Part shown: positions 35,742-44,983 of the stretch, in pieces
Layout of the letters: the number at the start of each line of letters is the position of its first letter
Numbering within the stretch: the stretch's first letter is position 1
Assembly (NCBI GenBank): GCA_039193195.1
Contig: JBCCWS010000020.1
Span: forward strand, 1-64,000
DNA from: Pseudomonadota bacterium
Lineage (GTDB): Bacteria; Pseudomonadota; Gammaproteobacteria; Steroidobacterales; JBCBZW01
DNA: 64,000 nucleotides
Reading direction: 5' to 3'
Notes under the pieces: model-generated
What the model saw: only the letters and a program-made list of their open reading frames with translations
Database searches by the model: none
Told to the model about the DNA's origin: nothing
Translations under genes and position numbers: made by a program

Positions 35742-37235
35742 CTAGTCGTCGAACTCGAACCAGGTCGTCTTCAACTCCGTGTAGTCGTCGAAGGCATGGA
35801 TAGACTTATCGCGTCCGTTGCCACTCTGTTTGAAGCCACCGAAGGGCACCGTGATGTCACCGCCGAAGTAGTTGTTCACGGTCATGGTGCCCACGCGCAG
35901 AGCATTCGCCACTTTGTGTGCGGTGTTGATGTTCTGGGTCCACACCGCACCCGCGAGCCCGTAGATGGAATCGTTAGCCAAGGCGATAGCCTCGTCGGCC
36001 GAGTCAAAGCCGATCACAGACAGGACCGGCCCGAAGATCTCCTCGCGGGCGATACGCATGTCGTTGCGCACCCCGGTGAAGACCGTCGGCTCATGGTAAT
36101 AGCCGCCGGAGTCGAGGTGGGTCTGGTTGCCTCCTGCCACAAGCGACGCGCCCTCTTGCCGGCCGACGGAGACGTAGCTGGATACGGTCTCAAACTGCTT
36201 CTCGCTAATGAGCGGTCCCATCGTTGTATCGGGATCGAGGGGATCTCCCGGATGCCAGTCCTGACAGTGCGCGAGCACCTTCTCGACAAAGGCGTCGTGG
36301 GCGGAGTTCTCTACAAACAGTCGCGTGCCTGCCGTGCAGGTCTGGCCGCCGTTGTAGAACACGGCCAGGGCCGCGCCAGCGGCGGCCTTGTCGAGGTTAG
36401 CGTCGCCAAACACGATGTTCGGACTCTTACCGCCGAGCTCGAGGAACACGCGCTTCAAGTTCGACTGCGCGGCGTCCTGCATGATGCGCTTGCCGACCGC
36501 GGTCGAGCCCGTGAAGGTCACCCCGTCCACATCCGGATGGCGCGCGAGATGGCCGCCGATGGTCGGGCCGTCGCCGGGCAGTACCTGCAACACCCCCGGC
36601 GGCAGCCCCGCTTCGGCCGCGAGACCCGCGATGCGAATGGCCGTGAGCGGCGTATTCTCCGACGGTTTGACGATCACCGAGTTGCCCGTGGCGAGGGCCG
36701 GCCCTAGCTTCCACGCGGTGGTGGAGATGGGGAAGTTGAAGGGCACTACCGCCGCCACCACGCCGAGCGGTAAGCGTTGCACCAGAGCCAGGGTGCTAGC
36801 TGGAGAGGGGGAGATCTCATCGTACAGCTTGTCGATGACTTCGCCGCTCCAGCGAATCGTGCGAATCGCCGAGGGAACATCATCGCCCGTGGTGTCACCG
36901 ATCGGCTTGCCCGCGTCGAGAGTCTCAAGCAACGCGAGTTCGCTAGCATGCGCCTGCATGAGCTCTGACCAGCGCACCATGATGGCCTTGCGATCCCCTG
37001 GCGCTTTGCGCGACCACACGCCGCTTTCGAAGGTCTTGCGCGCGACCTTGACCGCTTGATCGACATCCTGGATCGAGCATTCGGCCACATCCGCCAGCGG
37101 AGTGCCGTCGGCCGGCCGAGTCAGCATGCGGATCTCCCCGGACATCGATGGGCGATAATCGCCGTCGATGAAGGCGCGAGCCTCGATGGAAAGCGCGTCC
37201 GCAGCGGTGCGCCAGTTGTCGTCTGCTATATCCAT
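35742..37235 (-). CDS. Aldehyde dehydrogenase, PuuC-like (gamma-glutamyl-aminobutyraldehyde/aminoaldehyde dehydrogenase)
   Basis: Oxidises an aminoaldehyde to its acid with NAD(P). The 497-residue protein has the usual catalytic residues: Asn167 (PFNFP), Glu266 (LELGGKSPN) and Cys300 (GGQTCTAGTRLF). The segment QDWHPGDPLDPDTTMGPLI is typical of PuuC-type enzymes. Its place between two spermidine-dehydrogenase-like genes suggests it takes their aldehyde product. I chose ATG 37235 (AGGGAAA upstream); a longer frame exists but is unconserved. The stop codon lies at the edge of the MITE-like element, so the last residues could have been altered by the insertion, although the usual C-terminal region is present. 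Confidence 0.88.
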   Translation of the reverse strand: MDIADDNWRTAADALSIEARAFIDGDYRPSMSGEIRMLTRPADGTPLADVAECSIQDVDQAVKVARKTFESGVWSRKAPGDRKAIMVRWSELMQAHASELALLETLDAGKPIGDTTGDDVPSAIRTIRWSGEVIDKLYDEISPSPASTLALVQRLPLGVVAAVVPFNFPISTTAWKLGPALATGNSVIVKPSENTPLTAIRIAGLAAEAGLPPGVLQVLPGDGPTIGGHLARHPDVDGVTFTGSTAVGKRIMQDAAQSNLKRVFLELGGKSPNIVFGDANLDKAAAGAALAVFYNGGQTCTAGTRLFVENSAHDAFVEKVLAHCQDWHPGDPLDPDTTMGPLISEKQFETVSSYVSVGRQEGASLVAGGNQTHLDSGGYYHEPTVFTGVRNDMRIAREEIFGPVLSVIGFDSADEAIALANDSIYGLAGAVWTQNINTAHKVANALRVGTMTVNNYFGGDITVPFGGFKQSGNGRDKSIHAFDDYTELKTTWFEFDD

Positions 37236-37260
37236 GTCTCGTTTCCCTGGTTGGGACAAA

Positions 37261-39222
37261 TCAGGTGAGCTCTTGCACGGCGCGATGGGCCTGCATGGCC
37301 GCTTGCGGGAAGAGCGCGCTCGCCCCCGCATCTGAGTTGGCGATGGCGATCTGGCCGAAGGGTCTGCGACCGGCGACGTGGGGGAATCGTTCGTCGTTCC
37401 AGTCGTCGTAGAACTCATCGTTGCGCCAATCGTAGGAATAGGCGTAGCCGTGGGCCCAGCGATTCACCGTGATGCCTGCGATGTCCTTCGCTGGGTCAAA
37501 GCCACCTGGACCTAGCAATTCCGTCAGCTGCGCGCGAGCATTGCGCTCGATGGTCGAGAATGGCGTCGTCATCAATTCGTGTCGACCGAGACTGTAGAGC
37601 TCAGGCGGCGTGAGGTGTGGGTCCGGGTAAAACAGAAACCGCTCCATATGCACCACCACCGGCGAGTCCGGTGCGGGTGAGAACTTGTAATCGCCGATGC
37701 TCACGGGAAAATCGACCATGGCGTTGACGAAGTAGCCACCTGGCATTGCCACGCAGCCCACGCCGAGCTTCTCGAAGGCGCGCCAGTTGGTCAGCGCTAC
37801 ATTGGTGTAGATGATCGGCGCGCGTATGCGGCTCTGCAGGGCTGCCCGCTGAGGCGCAGGCAGCTGCGGGCATAGGGCGGGGATGATGGCGTTGTTGCAG
37901 GCGAGGATGCAGCGATCGCCGTGGACACGCTGCGCCTGGCCGTTGGCGACGTAGGTGACCGCCACCTCTTTTTGACCGGGCCCATCGCCCGGCGTATGCG
38001 TCACGTTCACCGCGGTGCTGTTCAGGCGCACCCGCACCTGTTGGTCCTCGAGGTCCAACTTGCCGTAATCGAAGGACGCGGTGACGATGTCCTCCATCGT
38101 GTCGCCCGGCGCGACACTGGGGATCAGGCGGCGCACTATCAAGCGGGCAACGCTCGCCAGTCCATCTGGAAAGTGGTGAATGTAGGGGTCGTCTTCGAAG
38201 GCGAAGTCGACGTCGACGCCAGTGACGGCTCCGCCGGGCAGGGTACCGTAGAGAAACACGTCGCCGGCAGCGCATTGGTCGATATCGACGGTGGCGTCCG
38301 TACTCAAGCCCGCCAAGGCGCGAAACACTTCCGGCTCGGTCACGTCCAGGTGACGGCGCAGAAACTCGGCGTAGGTCAGCGTATACAAGTATTCCTCGCG
38401 CTCCTGTCGGGACCAGGACTCGAAGCGATCGGTGCGATCGGTCAACACGCGCAGCATCTGCGCTTTGGCCTTCGGGGACATCGGCATCGCCGCCACGGCC
38501 TCATGCGCTGGGACTCCCGGCGCCAGCGGTAGCCAACTCCAAAACCCGCCTAGGTCGTAGGGGACGAGGCGTCGTTCGCCCCACTGATCCTGGGCGAAAA
38601 GGACCGCGCCCGCCAGCTTGTGGCGGCGATAGAAATCCTGATCGTAGGCCTGCCCGAGCCTCTTAAGATCGACTCCTAAGTCACGCAGTAGGCGCCTTAC
38701 GGCCCGCGGGTAGCCGGCCGGCGCCTCGAAGGTTTGGGTGCCTCCGTAGCCAATCAGGCGCTGCCCCCCCACCTCGAATTCGTTGCGCTTGGCGTGGCCG
38801 CCGAAGTCGTCGTGGTTATCTAGGAGCAGGATGCGCGCGTCCGGTTGCTTCTGATGGAAGAGGTAGGCGGCAGTGAGGCCGCTCAGGCCGGCGCCAACGA
38901 CCACGAGATCATACTTCTCCCCTGAATCGAGCACCGGCCCAAAGTCCGTGCGCCCACCACGGGCCAAGGCGTGGGCCACTTCGAAGGCGCCATCATGGTT
39001 GCCGCGCATGCCCATACGCTCGGGAGGCCGCCCGAGCGCGGGCTGGGCGGCGGCGAACGGGGCTCGGTCCGCCCCGAGGGCTGCCCCGGGCACGATCATG
39101 GCTCCCGCCATCGCGCCGAATCCGTTGATGAAGTCTCGGCGCGTGATGTCCGATCCCATGCCCAACGCCCGATCGGAGCGCTCTTGGGGGCGTAAGTCTG
39201 TGCTGCTTGGTCCCTTGGACAC
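37261..39222 (-). CDS. Second spermidine dehydrogenase-like FAD oxidoreductase, Tat-exported
   Basis: A 653-residue paralogue of the gene at 33696-35558 with the same order of motifs: a twin-arginine signal TRRDFINGF (Arg28-Arg29, after a longer n-region), GAGLSG (110-115), LLLDNHDDFGGHAKRNEF, IGYGGTQTFEAPAGY and ITVNRWAHGYAYSYDW. The two differ widely in the middle, so they may act on different amines. The GTG start is preceded by GAGG. It lies 25 bp upstream of the PuuC-like gene on the same strand and diverges from the FAD-GcvT-PhyH operon across 168 bp. Confidence 0.83.
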   Translation of the reverse strand: MSKGPSSTDLRPQERSDRALGMGSDITRRDFINGFGAMAGAMIVPGAALGADRAPFAAAQPALGRPPERMGMRGNHDGAFEVAHALARGGRTDFGPVLDSGEKYDLVVVGAGLSGLTAAYLFHQKQPDARILLLDNHDDFGGHAKRNEFEVGGQRLIGYGGTQTFEAPAGYPRAVRRLLRDLGVDLKRLGQAYDQDFYRRHKLAGAVLFAQDQWGERRLVPYDLGGFWSWLPLAPGVPAHEAVAAMPMSPKAKAQMLRVLTDRTDRFESWSRQEREEYLYTLTYAEFLRRHLDVTEPEVFRALAGLSTDATVDIDQCAAGDVFLYGTLPGGAVTGVDVDFAFEDDPYIHHFPDGLASVARLIVRRLIPSVAPGDTMEDIVTASFDYGKLDLEDQQVRVRLNSTAVNVTHTPGDGPGQKEVAVTYVANGQAQRVHGDRCILACNNAIIPALCPQLPAPQRAALQSRIRAPIIYTNVALTNWRAFEKLGVGCVAMPGGYFVNAMVDFPVSIGDYKFSPAPDSPVVVHMERFLFYPDPHLTPPELYSLGRHELMTTPFSTIERNARAQLTELLGPGGFDPAKDIAGITVNRWAHGYAYSYDWRNDEFYDDWNDERFPHVAGRRPFGQIAIANSDAGASALFPQAAMQAHRAVQELT

Positions 39223-39390
39223 GGTAGGCCTCGCTTAGACCAGTGAAAGCCGTGGGCAGGTGGCGCTGGCGCCAGCATCGAACGTACTTCCCCTCGGCGC
39301 CAGCGAACACCGCGCCTATACGCGTAAACGATCGCGCGGAGCACTTTGATTAACGTCGAGGGCGTCGATGTTCGAGTAACGAGGATCCTA

Positions 39391-41004
39391 GTGCCACGAT
39401 TTGACGCTATCGTGATCGGCGCCGGGCACAACGGCCTGACGACCGCGGCATTTCTCGCGAAAAGCGGCCTGGACGTACTGGTGTTGGAACGCAACCCATA
39501 CTCTGGCGGCGCCACCGTGAGTCGCGAGCTCCATGAGGGGTGGACGTACTCGAACTGCTCCTACGTCTGCAGCCTGTTCCGCCCGGAGATATACGCTGCC
39601 CTCGATCTCGGCCGCCACGGCCTGAAGGTCATCCCGCTGGTGAGCAGCATGACCTTCAAGCGAGACGGTGACTACTTCGGCAGCTACCAACACCCGGCGA
39701 TTCGCCGCCGAGAGCTGCGCCGACACAGCCCGCGCGATGCGGACGCGGCCGTGCGCTTCGATGCGGACGTCCTGCGCTGGTGCCGCCTGATCCGCGGCAT
39801 GCTCCTGCGCACGCCCCCCGACCCCACATCCCTAGCGCCCCGCGACGCCTTCGAATTCGCCTACCTATTGAAGAAGTTCTGGGCCCTGAGCGAGGCCCAG
39901 CTGTATGAATTCATTCGCTTCTTCACGATGTCGATCGCGGAATATCTCGAAAACTACTTCGAGAACGAGACCATCCTCGCCCACTATTCAGGCGGCAGCA
40001 TCATCGGCACCGGGCTCGGCGTCTACTCGCCCGGCACCGCCTACGTGCTGCTCCACCACGCCATGGGGGATGTGGACGGCAACGTCGGCGCCTGGGGCTT
40101 CGCGCGCGGCGGCATGGGCGCCGTGGCCAAGGCCCTCGCGAGCGCCTTCGAGGGCTACGGCGGCAAGCTGCGCTGTGATGCGGCGGTGGAGAAGATCAAG
40201 TCGCGCGGCGGGCGCACGACCGGCGTAGTGCTCGGCTCAGGCGAGGAAATCGACGCACCCGTGGTGGTTTCCAGCCTCAACGCCAAGACGACGTTCACGC
40301 GATTGCTCGAAGCGGACGACGTACCGCCCACCCTGCTGTCCCGCGCTGAGCGCTTCAAGACCCGCGGCTCGTCAGGAAAGCTGAACATTGCCTTAGAGGG
40401 CCTTCCCACCTTCCGCGCCCTGCCCGAAGGGTCACCGCTAACGCTCGGCCACATGCACTTCACGGACACCTTGGAGCGCCTGGAACTGGCCTACGATGAT
40501 TGGAAGGAGAAGCGCTGGTCCGCCGACCCCTACACGGACACGCTGATCCCCTCCCAGTACGACCCCACGATCGCGCCGCCGGGCAAGCACATGATGAGCG
40601 TGTTCGTGCAGTACTGCCCCGCCGACGTAGAGGGCGGCTGGACCGACGAGAAACGCACCGCCTTCGGCAACACGGTAATCGACCAGATCGCCGACTACAG
40701 TCCCGACTTCAAGTCCCTCATCGCCCACGCAGAGGTGCGCACGCCGCGCGAACTAGAAGCGGAGGTGGGCCTGCTCGAGGGCAACATCTTCCACGGCGAA
40801 CTCACCTTCGACCAGCTGCTGTTCAACCGGCCCTTCCCGGGTGCCGCCCAATACCGAGGTCCGCTGAAGGGCATGTACCTCGCCGGCTCGTCCTCGCACC
40901 CGGGCGGTGGCGTGATGGGCGCACCGGGCTGCAACGCAGCGCGCGAGATTCTCGCCGACCTGCGTCGCACTGATATCACGCCTAGCGAGTTTCCGGATGA
41001 CTGA
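39391..41004 (+). CDS. Phytoene dehydrogenase-like FAD oxidoreductase (COG1233/PYROXD2 type), first of a pair
   Basis: A cytoplasmic FAD amine-oxidase-fold protein of 537 residues; substrate unknown. FDAIVIGAGHNGL (Gly10, Gly12, Gly15) binds FAD, followed by VLERNPYSGGATVSRE. The C-terminal FAD signature is GMYLAGSSSHPGGGVMGAPGCNAAREI, typical of COG1233. There is no carotenoid cluster nearby, so a carotenoid role is unlikely. I chose GTG 39391, which has GAGGAT six bases upstream and places the FAD motif at the normal distance; the frame is open 15 codons further. It is the first gene of a tightly packed operon, overlapping the next gene by 8 bp. Confidence 0.85.
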   Translation: MPRFDAIVIGAGHNGLTTAAFLAKSGLDVLVLERNPYSGGATVSRELHEGWTYSNCSYVCSLFRPEIYAALDLGRHGLKVIPLVSSMTFKRDGDYFGSYQHPAIRRRELRRHSPRDADAAVRFDADVLRWCRLIRGMLLRTPPDPTSLAPRDAFEFAYLLKKFWALSEAQLYEFIRFFTMSIAEYLENYFENETILAHYSGGSIIGTGLGVYSPGTAYVLLHHAMGDVDGNVGAWGFARGGMGAVAKALASAFEGYGGKLRCDAAVEKIKSRGGRTTGVVLGSGEEIDAPVVVSSLNAKTTFTRLLEADDVPPTLLSRAERFKTRGSSGKLNIALEGLPTFRALPEGSPLTLGHMHFTDTLERLELAYDDWKEKRWSADPYTDTLIPSQYDPTIAPPGKHMMSVFVQYCPADVEGGWTDEKRTAFGNTVIDQIADYSPDFKSLIAHAEVRTPRELEAEVGLLEGNIFHGELTFDQLLFNRPFPGAAQYRGPLKGMYLAGSSSHPGGGVMGAPGCNAAREILADLRRTDITPSEFPDD

Positions 41005-42553
41005 GCCCTCGACCACCGTAGTGATCGGCGCCGGTCACAACGCGCTTGTCTGTGCCACCTACCTGGCGCGCGCCGGCCGACGGGTTACCTGCCTGGAGGC
41101 CGCAGCGATGCCGGGCGGCATGGCGTCGTACCGCGCCTTCGGCGAAGGCTATAGCGCGCCCATCGCCCACGCGCAGTATCCCCTCGATGACCGGTTGGTG
41201 AAGGACCTCGATCTCGAACAGCACGGCTACAGGGCTGGCGCGCCCGCCCCGACGACGGTGCTCGACCCCGAGGGTCAAACGCTTAGTGCCCTCGGCACCG
41301 ATCTATCGGGTGCTGGCGCAACGCGGGGCGACCAAGCTGCCTACCGGGCCCTGCGCGCGGGGTTTGCAGAGTTCGCCGATTGCTTGGCACCCCTATTCGA
41401 TAGCGCGCCGCCACGACTCAAGCACCTCGGCATGGGTGAGCTTCGTGGCCTCTCCTCACTTGCCCTGAGGCTTCGCTTCGGGCTTGGGCGGGAGAAGCTG
41501 CAGGAATTGCTGCGCGTGGCAGGCATGAACATCTACGACCTGCTCGATGAGCACTTTGCTGATGAGCGGATTAAGGGATTGATGGCGCTGGAGGCACTGC
41601 AGGGGTCAGCGATGGGTCCGCGCACACCTGGCACCGTGCTCACCTGGCTTCATCGCCTAGCGAATGCACACGATCGCTTCCCGGCGATCGCCGCCGATGC
41701 CGACCGTAGCATCGGCACCGCCTTGGCAAACGCGCTACGGGCGGCGGGCGGTGAGCTGCGCTACGACACCAAGGTGCGTGCGATCTCCATCGAGGATTCG
41801 CGGGCCACGGGCGTCATCTTGAGCGATGGTGAGCGCATCCGCGCCAGCACGGTAATTTCGGGCGTGGACCCGCGCGCGACCTTCGAAGAGTTGCTCGGGC
41901 TGCCCTCCCTCGACGCCGCATTCGCCCGCCGCATCACGCAGATCCGCGGCAGGGGGGTGGTCGCGAAGCTGCATCTCGGCCTGAACTCGCTTCCCGCCTT
42001 TCCAGGGCTCACCCCGGAGACCCTCGGCGGGCGCATGCTGGTTGCCCCCTCGGCAGACTACGTGGAGAAGGCCTTCAATCCGAGCAAGTACGGACGACAC
42101 AGTCCCGCGCCCGTGCTCGAGATCACGATGCCCTCCCTCGCCAACGCGAGCCTCGCCCCCGAGGGCAAGCACGTGATGTCCATGAACATCTCTTTTGTGC
42201 CCTACCAAACGCAGGGTGACACCGATGCATTTCGTCAAAGCGTACTCGACAGCGCACTGGACACGCTCGGTGAGTACGATCGCGCGCTGCGCAGCCGGGT
42301 CGTGTGCAGCGATCTCATGACACCGACAGACCTGGAAGCTCAGTTCGGTGCCGTCCAAGGCCACTGGCACCACGGTGAACTATCGATGCACCAGTCGCTG
42401 ATGCTGCGCCCACTCTACGGCGCTGCGCGGTACGCCGCTCCGGTGCGCGGCGTGTACTTGTGTAGCGCCGGTTGCCACCCAGGCGGTGATGTGAGCGGCA
42501 GACCCGGTCGCAACGCAGCCGCGGCGATCCTCGCCGCGAAGGACGCCCCATGA
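40997..42553 (+). CDS. Phytoene dehydrogenase-like FAD oxidoreductase, second of the pair
   Basis: A 518-residue protein of the same family as its neighbour but clearly divergent from it. TTVVIGAGHNALVCATYLA (GxGxxA form) binds FAD, LEAAAMPGGMASYRAF follows, and the C-terminal signature is GVYLCSAGCHPGGDVSGRPGRNAAAAIL. Its ATG overlaps the stop of the preceding gene (ATGACTGA), and its TGA overlaps the next start (ATGA), so the three are translationally coupled. Paired flavoproteins could act in sequence or as a heteromer; nothing here decides. Confidence 0.85.
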   Translation: MTEPSTTVVIGAGHNALVCATYLARAGRRVTCLEAAAMPGGMASYRAFGEGYSAPIAHAQYPLDDRLVKDLDLEQHGYRAGAPAPTTVLDPEGQTLSALGTDLSGAGATRGDQAAYRALRAGFAEFADCLAPLFDSAPPRLKHLGMGELRGLSSLALRLRFGLGREKLQELLRVAGMNIYDLLDEHFADERIKGLMALEALQGSAMGPRTPGTVLTWLHRLANAHDRFPAIAADADRSIGTALANALRAAGGELRYDTKVRAISIEDSRATGVILSDGERIRASTVISGVDPRATFEELLGLPSLDAAFARRITQIRGRGVVAKLHLGLNSLPAFPGLTPETLGGRMLVAPSADYVEKAFNPSKYGRHSPAPVLEITMPSLANASLAPEGKHVMSMNISFVPYQTQGDTDAFRQSVLDSALDTLGEYDRALRSRVVCSDLMTPTDLEAQFGAVQGHWHHGELSMHQSLMLRPLYGAARYAAPVRGVYLCSAGCHPGGDVSGRPGRNAAAAILAAKDAP

Positions 42554-43752
42554 GCACCACCCTCGATCATACGCACTTCCGCCGAGCCCTTGACGCCACG
42601 CCATTCCTACACTTCTACGAGGCGCTATCCACGCGAGAGCACTGGACCGCTTGGAACGGCTACAAGGTAGCCAAGGTGATCGACAACCTCGCGCGCGAGT
42701 ACTACGCCATTCGCAGCGGCTGCTCCGTGATGGATCTCACCCCGATGGAGAAGTACCGCATCGCGGGGCAGGACGCGTTGCGATTCCTCAATCGCCTGGT
42801 GACGCGAGACGTGAGCCAGCTTCAGATCGGTCGCGTCACCTACGCGCTCTGGTGCGACGACGAAGGAAAGGTGATCGATGACGGCACGATCTTCCGCCTG
42901 AGCGAACACGAGTTCCGTCTCTGCGCGCAGCATCACCAGCTCGACTGGTTGCTAACGAGTGCGCTCGGCTTCGATGTCGACATCGCGTGCGAGACGCACG
43001 AGATCGCAGCGCTGGCGGTGCAAGGGCCCACCTCGCACACGGTGCTCGCGGCAGCTGGTTTTGGCGAACTGGAGCAGCTCAAGCCCTTCCGCAGCGTTCA
43101 GACATCCTTCGCAGGGACTCCCGCGCTGGTGTCACGAACGGGATTTACGGGCGACCTCGGCTACGAGGTCTGGGTGCATCCCGCGCACGGCGACGCCTTG
43201 TGGCATTCCCTGATGGCACAACGCGCTTGCCTAGATGTTGTGCCCATCGGCCTGGATGCGATGGAGATGGCGCGCATCGAGGCAGGATTCATCATGCCAG
43301 GCTTCGACTTCATCACGGCCGAGACAGCCCTGATGCCAGAGCACCAACGCTCGCCTGAGGAGCTCGGGCTCGGGTGGGCCGTGGATCTCAGCAAAGGGCC
43401 TTTTACGGGCCGCGCCGCCCTCGCCGAGGAACGCGCTCAGCCCGCACGGCGCCGCCTGTGCAAGCTGATCGTGGGGGGCAACAAAGCGGTGGGCGATGCC
43501 TTTCTGTACAAACGCCGGAAGGGCCGTGAGATAGGGGTGGTTCGCTGTAGCACTTGGTCACCGGTACTGAAGGCAAACTTGGCATTGGCGGAGCTCGCGC
43601 TCTCCGACGGCGCCCTCCCCAGCGACGTATGGGCAAAGATCGACTATCAGCGAGAGCTGGCCTGGCGCGTGGCGTGGGAGCCCTGCACGATAACAAGCAA
43701 ACCCTTCTACTCTCCCGTTCATCGCAGCGCGACGCCGCCCGCCGCGTACTGA
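42550..43752 (+). CDS. GcvT-family aminomethyltransferase/demethylase-like protein
   Basis: A 400-residue folate-binding protein of the GcvT/DmdA/LigM superfamily, which moves one-carbon units from methylated or aminomethyl substrates to tetrahydrofolate. The N-terminal part reads IRSGCSVMDLTPMEKYRIAG; the conserved acidic motif is EGKVIDDGTIFRL (Asp110-Asp111), matching IDD in GcvT. SRTGFTGDLGYEVWV and PIGLDAMEMARIEAGF are family hallmarks. No GcvP or GcvH is present, so it is not the glycine cleavage T protein. Coupling to two flavoproteins and a transporter suggests demethylation of an imported substrate. A true O- or S-demethylase, as in LigM or DmdA, is possible. Confidence 0.85.
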   Translation: MSTTLDHTHFRRALDATPFLHFYEALSTREHWTAWNGYKVAKVIDNLAREYYAIRSGCSVMDLTPMEKYRIAGQDALRFLNRLVTRDVSQLQIGRVTYALWCDDEGKVIDDGTIFRLSEHEFRLCAQHHQLDWLLTSALGFDVDIACETHEIAALAVQGPTSHTVLAAAGFGELEQLKPFRSVQTSFAGTPALVSRTGFTGDLGYEVWVHPAHGDALWHSLMAQRACLDVVPIGLDAMEMARIEAGFIMPGFDFITAETALMPEHQRSPEELGLGWAVDLSKGPFTGRAALAEERAQPARRRLCKLIVGGNKAVGDAFLYKRRKGREIGVVRCSTWSPVLKANLALAELALSDGALPSDVWAKIDYQRELAWRVAWEPCTITSKPFYSPVHRSATPPAAY

Positions 43753-43780
43753 ACGTACTCCAAGCAAGGCCAAGGACCGC

Positions 43781-44956
43781 ATGAGCAACGCGTCGCAAAA
43801 TCCCTTCGATAGCTGGCGCGCCATGGCTGTCTCGCTCTACATGGTGCTGGTTGGCTACGGCGTGCTGGTGGGCATTCCGGTCATCAGCTCAGCTTGGGTA
43901 AACCAGCTTGGATTCAGCGAAGTGCAGGTTGGCCGCGTCGCCGGGGCCGATCTCGGCGGTCTGTCCGTGGGCGCAGTGCTCACCTCCATGCTAATCGCAC
44001 GCTGCTCTCGCCGCGGCCTCACTCTGCTCGGCATTGCCCTGTCCGTAGCGGCGAACGGCCTATGCATCACCATCACGGCGTACGAGCAGGTGCTGTGGCT
44101 TCGCTTCCTGTCGGGCATCGGCAGCGGCATCTACACGGCCGTTGCTGTCGCCAACCTGGGGGCGACCTCACGACCAGCCCGAGCCTTCAACTTCGCCCTA
44201 TTCGCCTTCGCCTTTTCTCAGGCGCTCGAACTCGCCGTGCTGCCAATGCTCTCGATGACGGGCATCTACCTTGTGTTCATCGTGACTTACCTGCTCACGC
44301 TGCCGTTCCTCGGCTGGTTTCCCGCGGGACGACAGGCCCCAGCGGTGGACACCGCGCGCGAAGCCACCGTGGCGCCAACCGTCCCACGCTACCTGCCGTG
44401 GATGGTGCTGGCAGCCATCGGTGTCACCTACGTGAACATCGGCGCTTACTGGACCTACATCGAACTGGCGAGCGCAGACTCTGCCGCCGACCCAGATTGG
44501 GTGGCGCGGGCGCTCGTCATCACCTCCTTCTTTTCTATCCTCGGATGCCTCTTCGCCACCCTGATTAGTAATCGCTTCGGCCTGGCGCGCCCGCTGATGG
44601 TGACCCTAGTGCTGCAAGCGGTCATCGTGGCGATGCTCGCCAACGGCATTGATAACGTGAACATCGTGATCAGCTTGTTTAGCTTCAACTTTCTCTGGGT
44701 GTTCATCGACGTCTATCAAATGGCGACGGTCGCCAACGTTGACCCGGATGGTCGCTACTCCGCCCTGATGCCCGGCGCTCAGGGCCTCGGTCAAATCATT
44801 GGGCCGAACATCGCGGCATCCGTGCTCGCGGGCGGATACGGCTACCACGGAGTGTTTATCTTCTGTGCCGCGGCGTCGATCTTAGCGCTGCTGATCTACG
44901 CCACGATGTACGCTCAGCTGCGCACCTCGTGCCCAGCGCTAGCTGACGCATCGTAG
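43781..44956 (+). CDS. MFS transporter
   Basis: An inner-membrane permease of 391 residues with about 12 hydrophobic helices (for example AVSLYMVLVGYGVLVGIPV and VLAAIGVTYVNIGAYWTYI). Short N- and C-termini and the arrangement of two six-helix halves fit the major facilitator superfamily; the subfamily is not clear. It lies 28 bp after the GcvT-like gene and 27 bp before the PhyH-type gene, so it is in the same operon and probably imports the pathway substrate. Confidence 0.82.
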   Translation: MSNASQNPFDSWRAMAVSLYMVLVGYGVLVGIPVISSAWVNQLGFSEVQVGRVAGADLGGLSVGAVLTSMLIARCSRRGLTLLGIALSVAANGLCITITAYEQVLWLRFLSGIGSGIYTAVAVANLGATSRPARAFNFALFAFAFSQALELAVLPMLSMTGIYLVFIVTYLLTLPFLGWFPAGRQAPAVDTAREATVAPTVPRYLPWMVLAAIGVTYVNIGAYWTYIELASADSAADPDWVARALVITSFFSILGCLFATLISNRFGLARPLMVTLVLQAVIVAMLANGIDNVNIVISLFSFNFLWVFIDVYQMATVANVDPDGRYSALMPGAQGLGQIIGPNIAASVLAGGYGYHGVFIFCAAASILALLIYATMYAQLRTSCPALADAS

Positions 44957-44983
44957 GTCGACCGGTGATTTCGGGAGCCGCTG

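Noticed and set aside
35457-36707. Long plus-strand open frame (416 codons) opposite the PuuC-like dehydrogenase
   Set aside because: It lies wholly antisense to a gene with intact catalytic motifs, has no recognisable domain, and spans the MITE-like element. Long shadow frames are expected in GC-rich DNA.
39391-42553. Carotenoid biosynthesis by the two phytoene-dehydrogenase-like proteins
   Set aside because: No crtB, crtE, crtY or similar gene is nearby, and the FAD proteins belong to the broad COG1233 group with many non-carotenoid members.
42550-43752. Glycine cleavage T protein
   Set aside because: No gcvH or gcvP is adjacent and the gene is fused by overlaps to an unrelated operon, so the housekeeping GcvT label is not supported.
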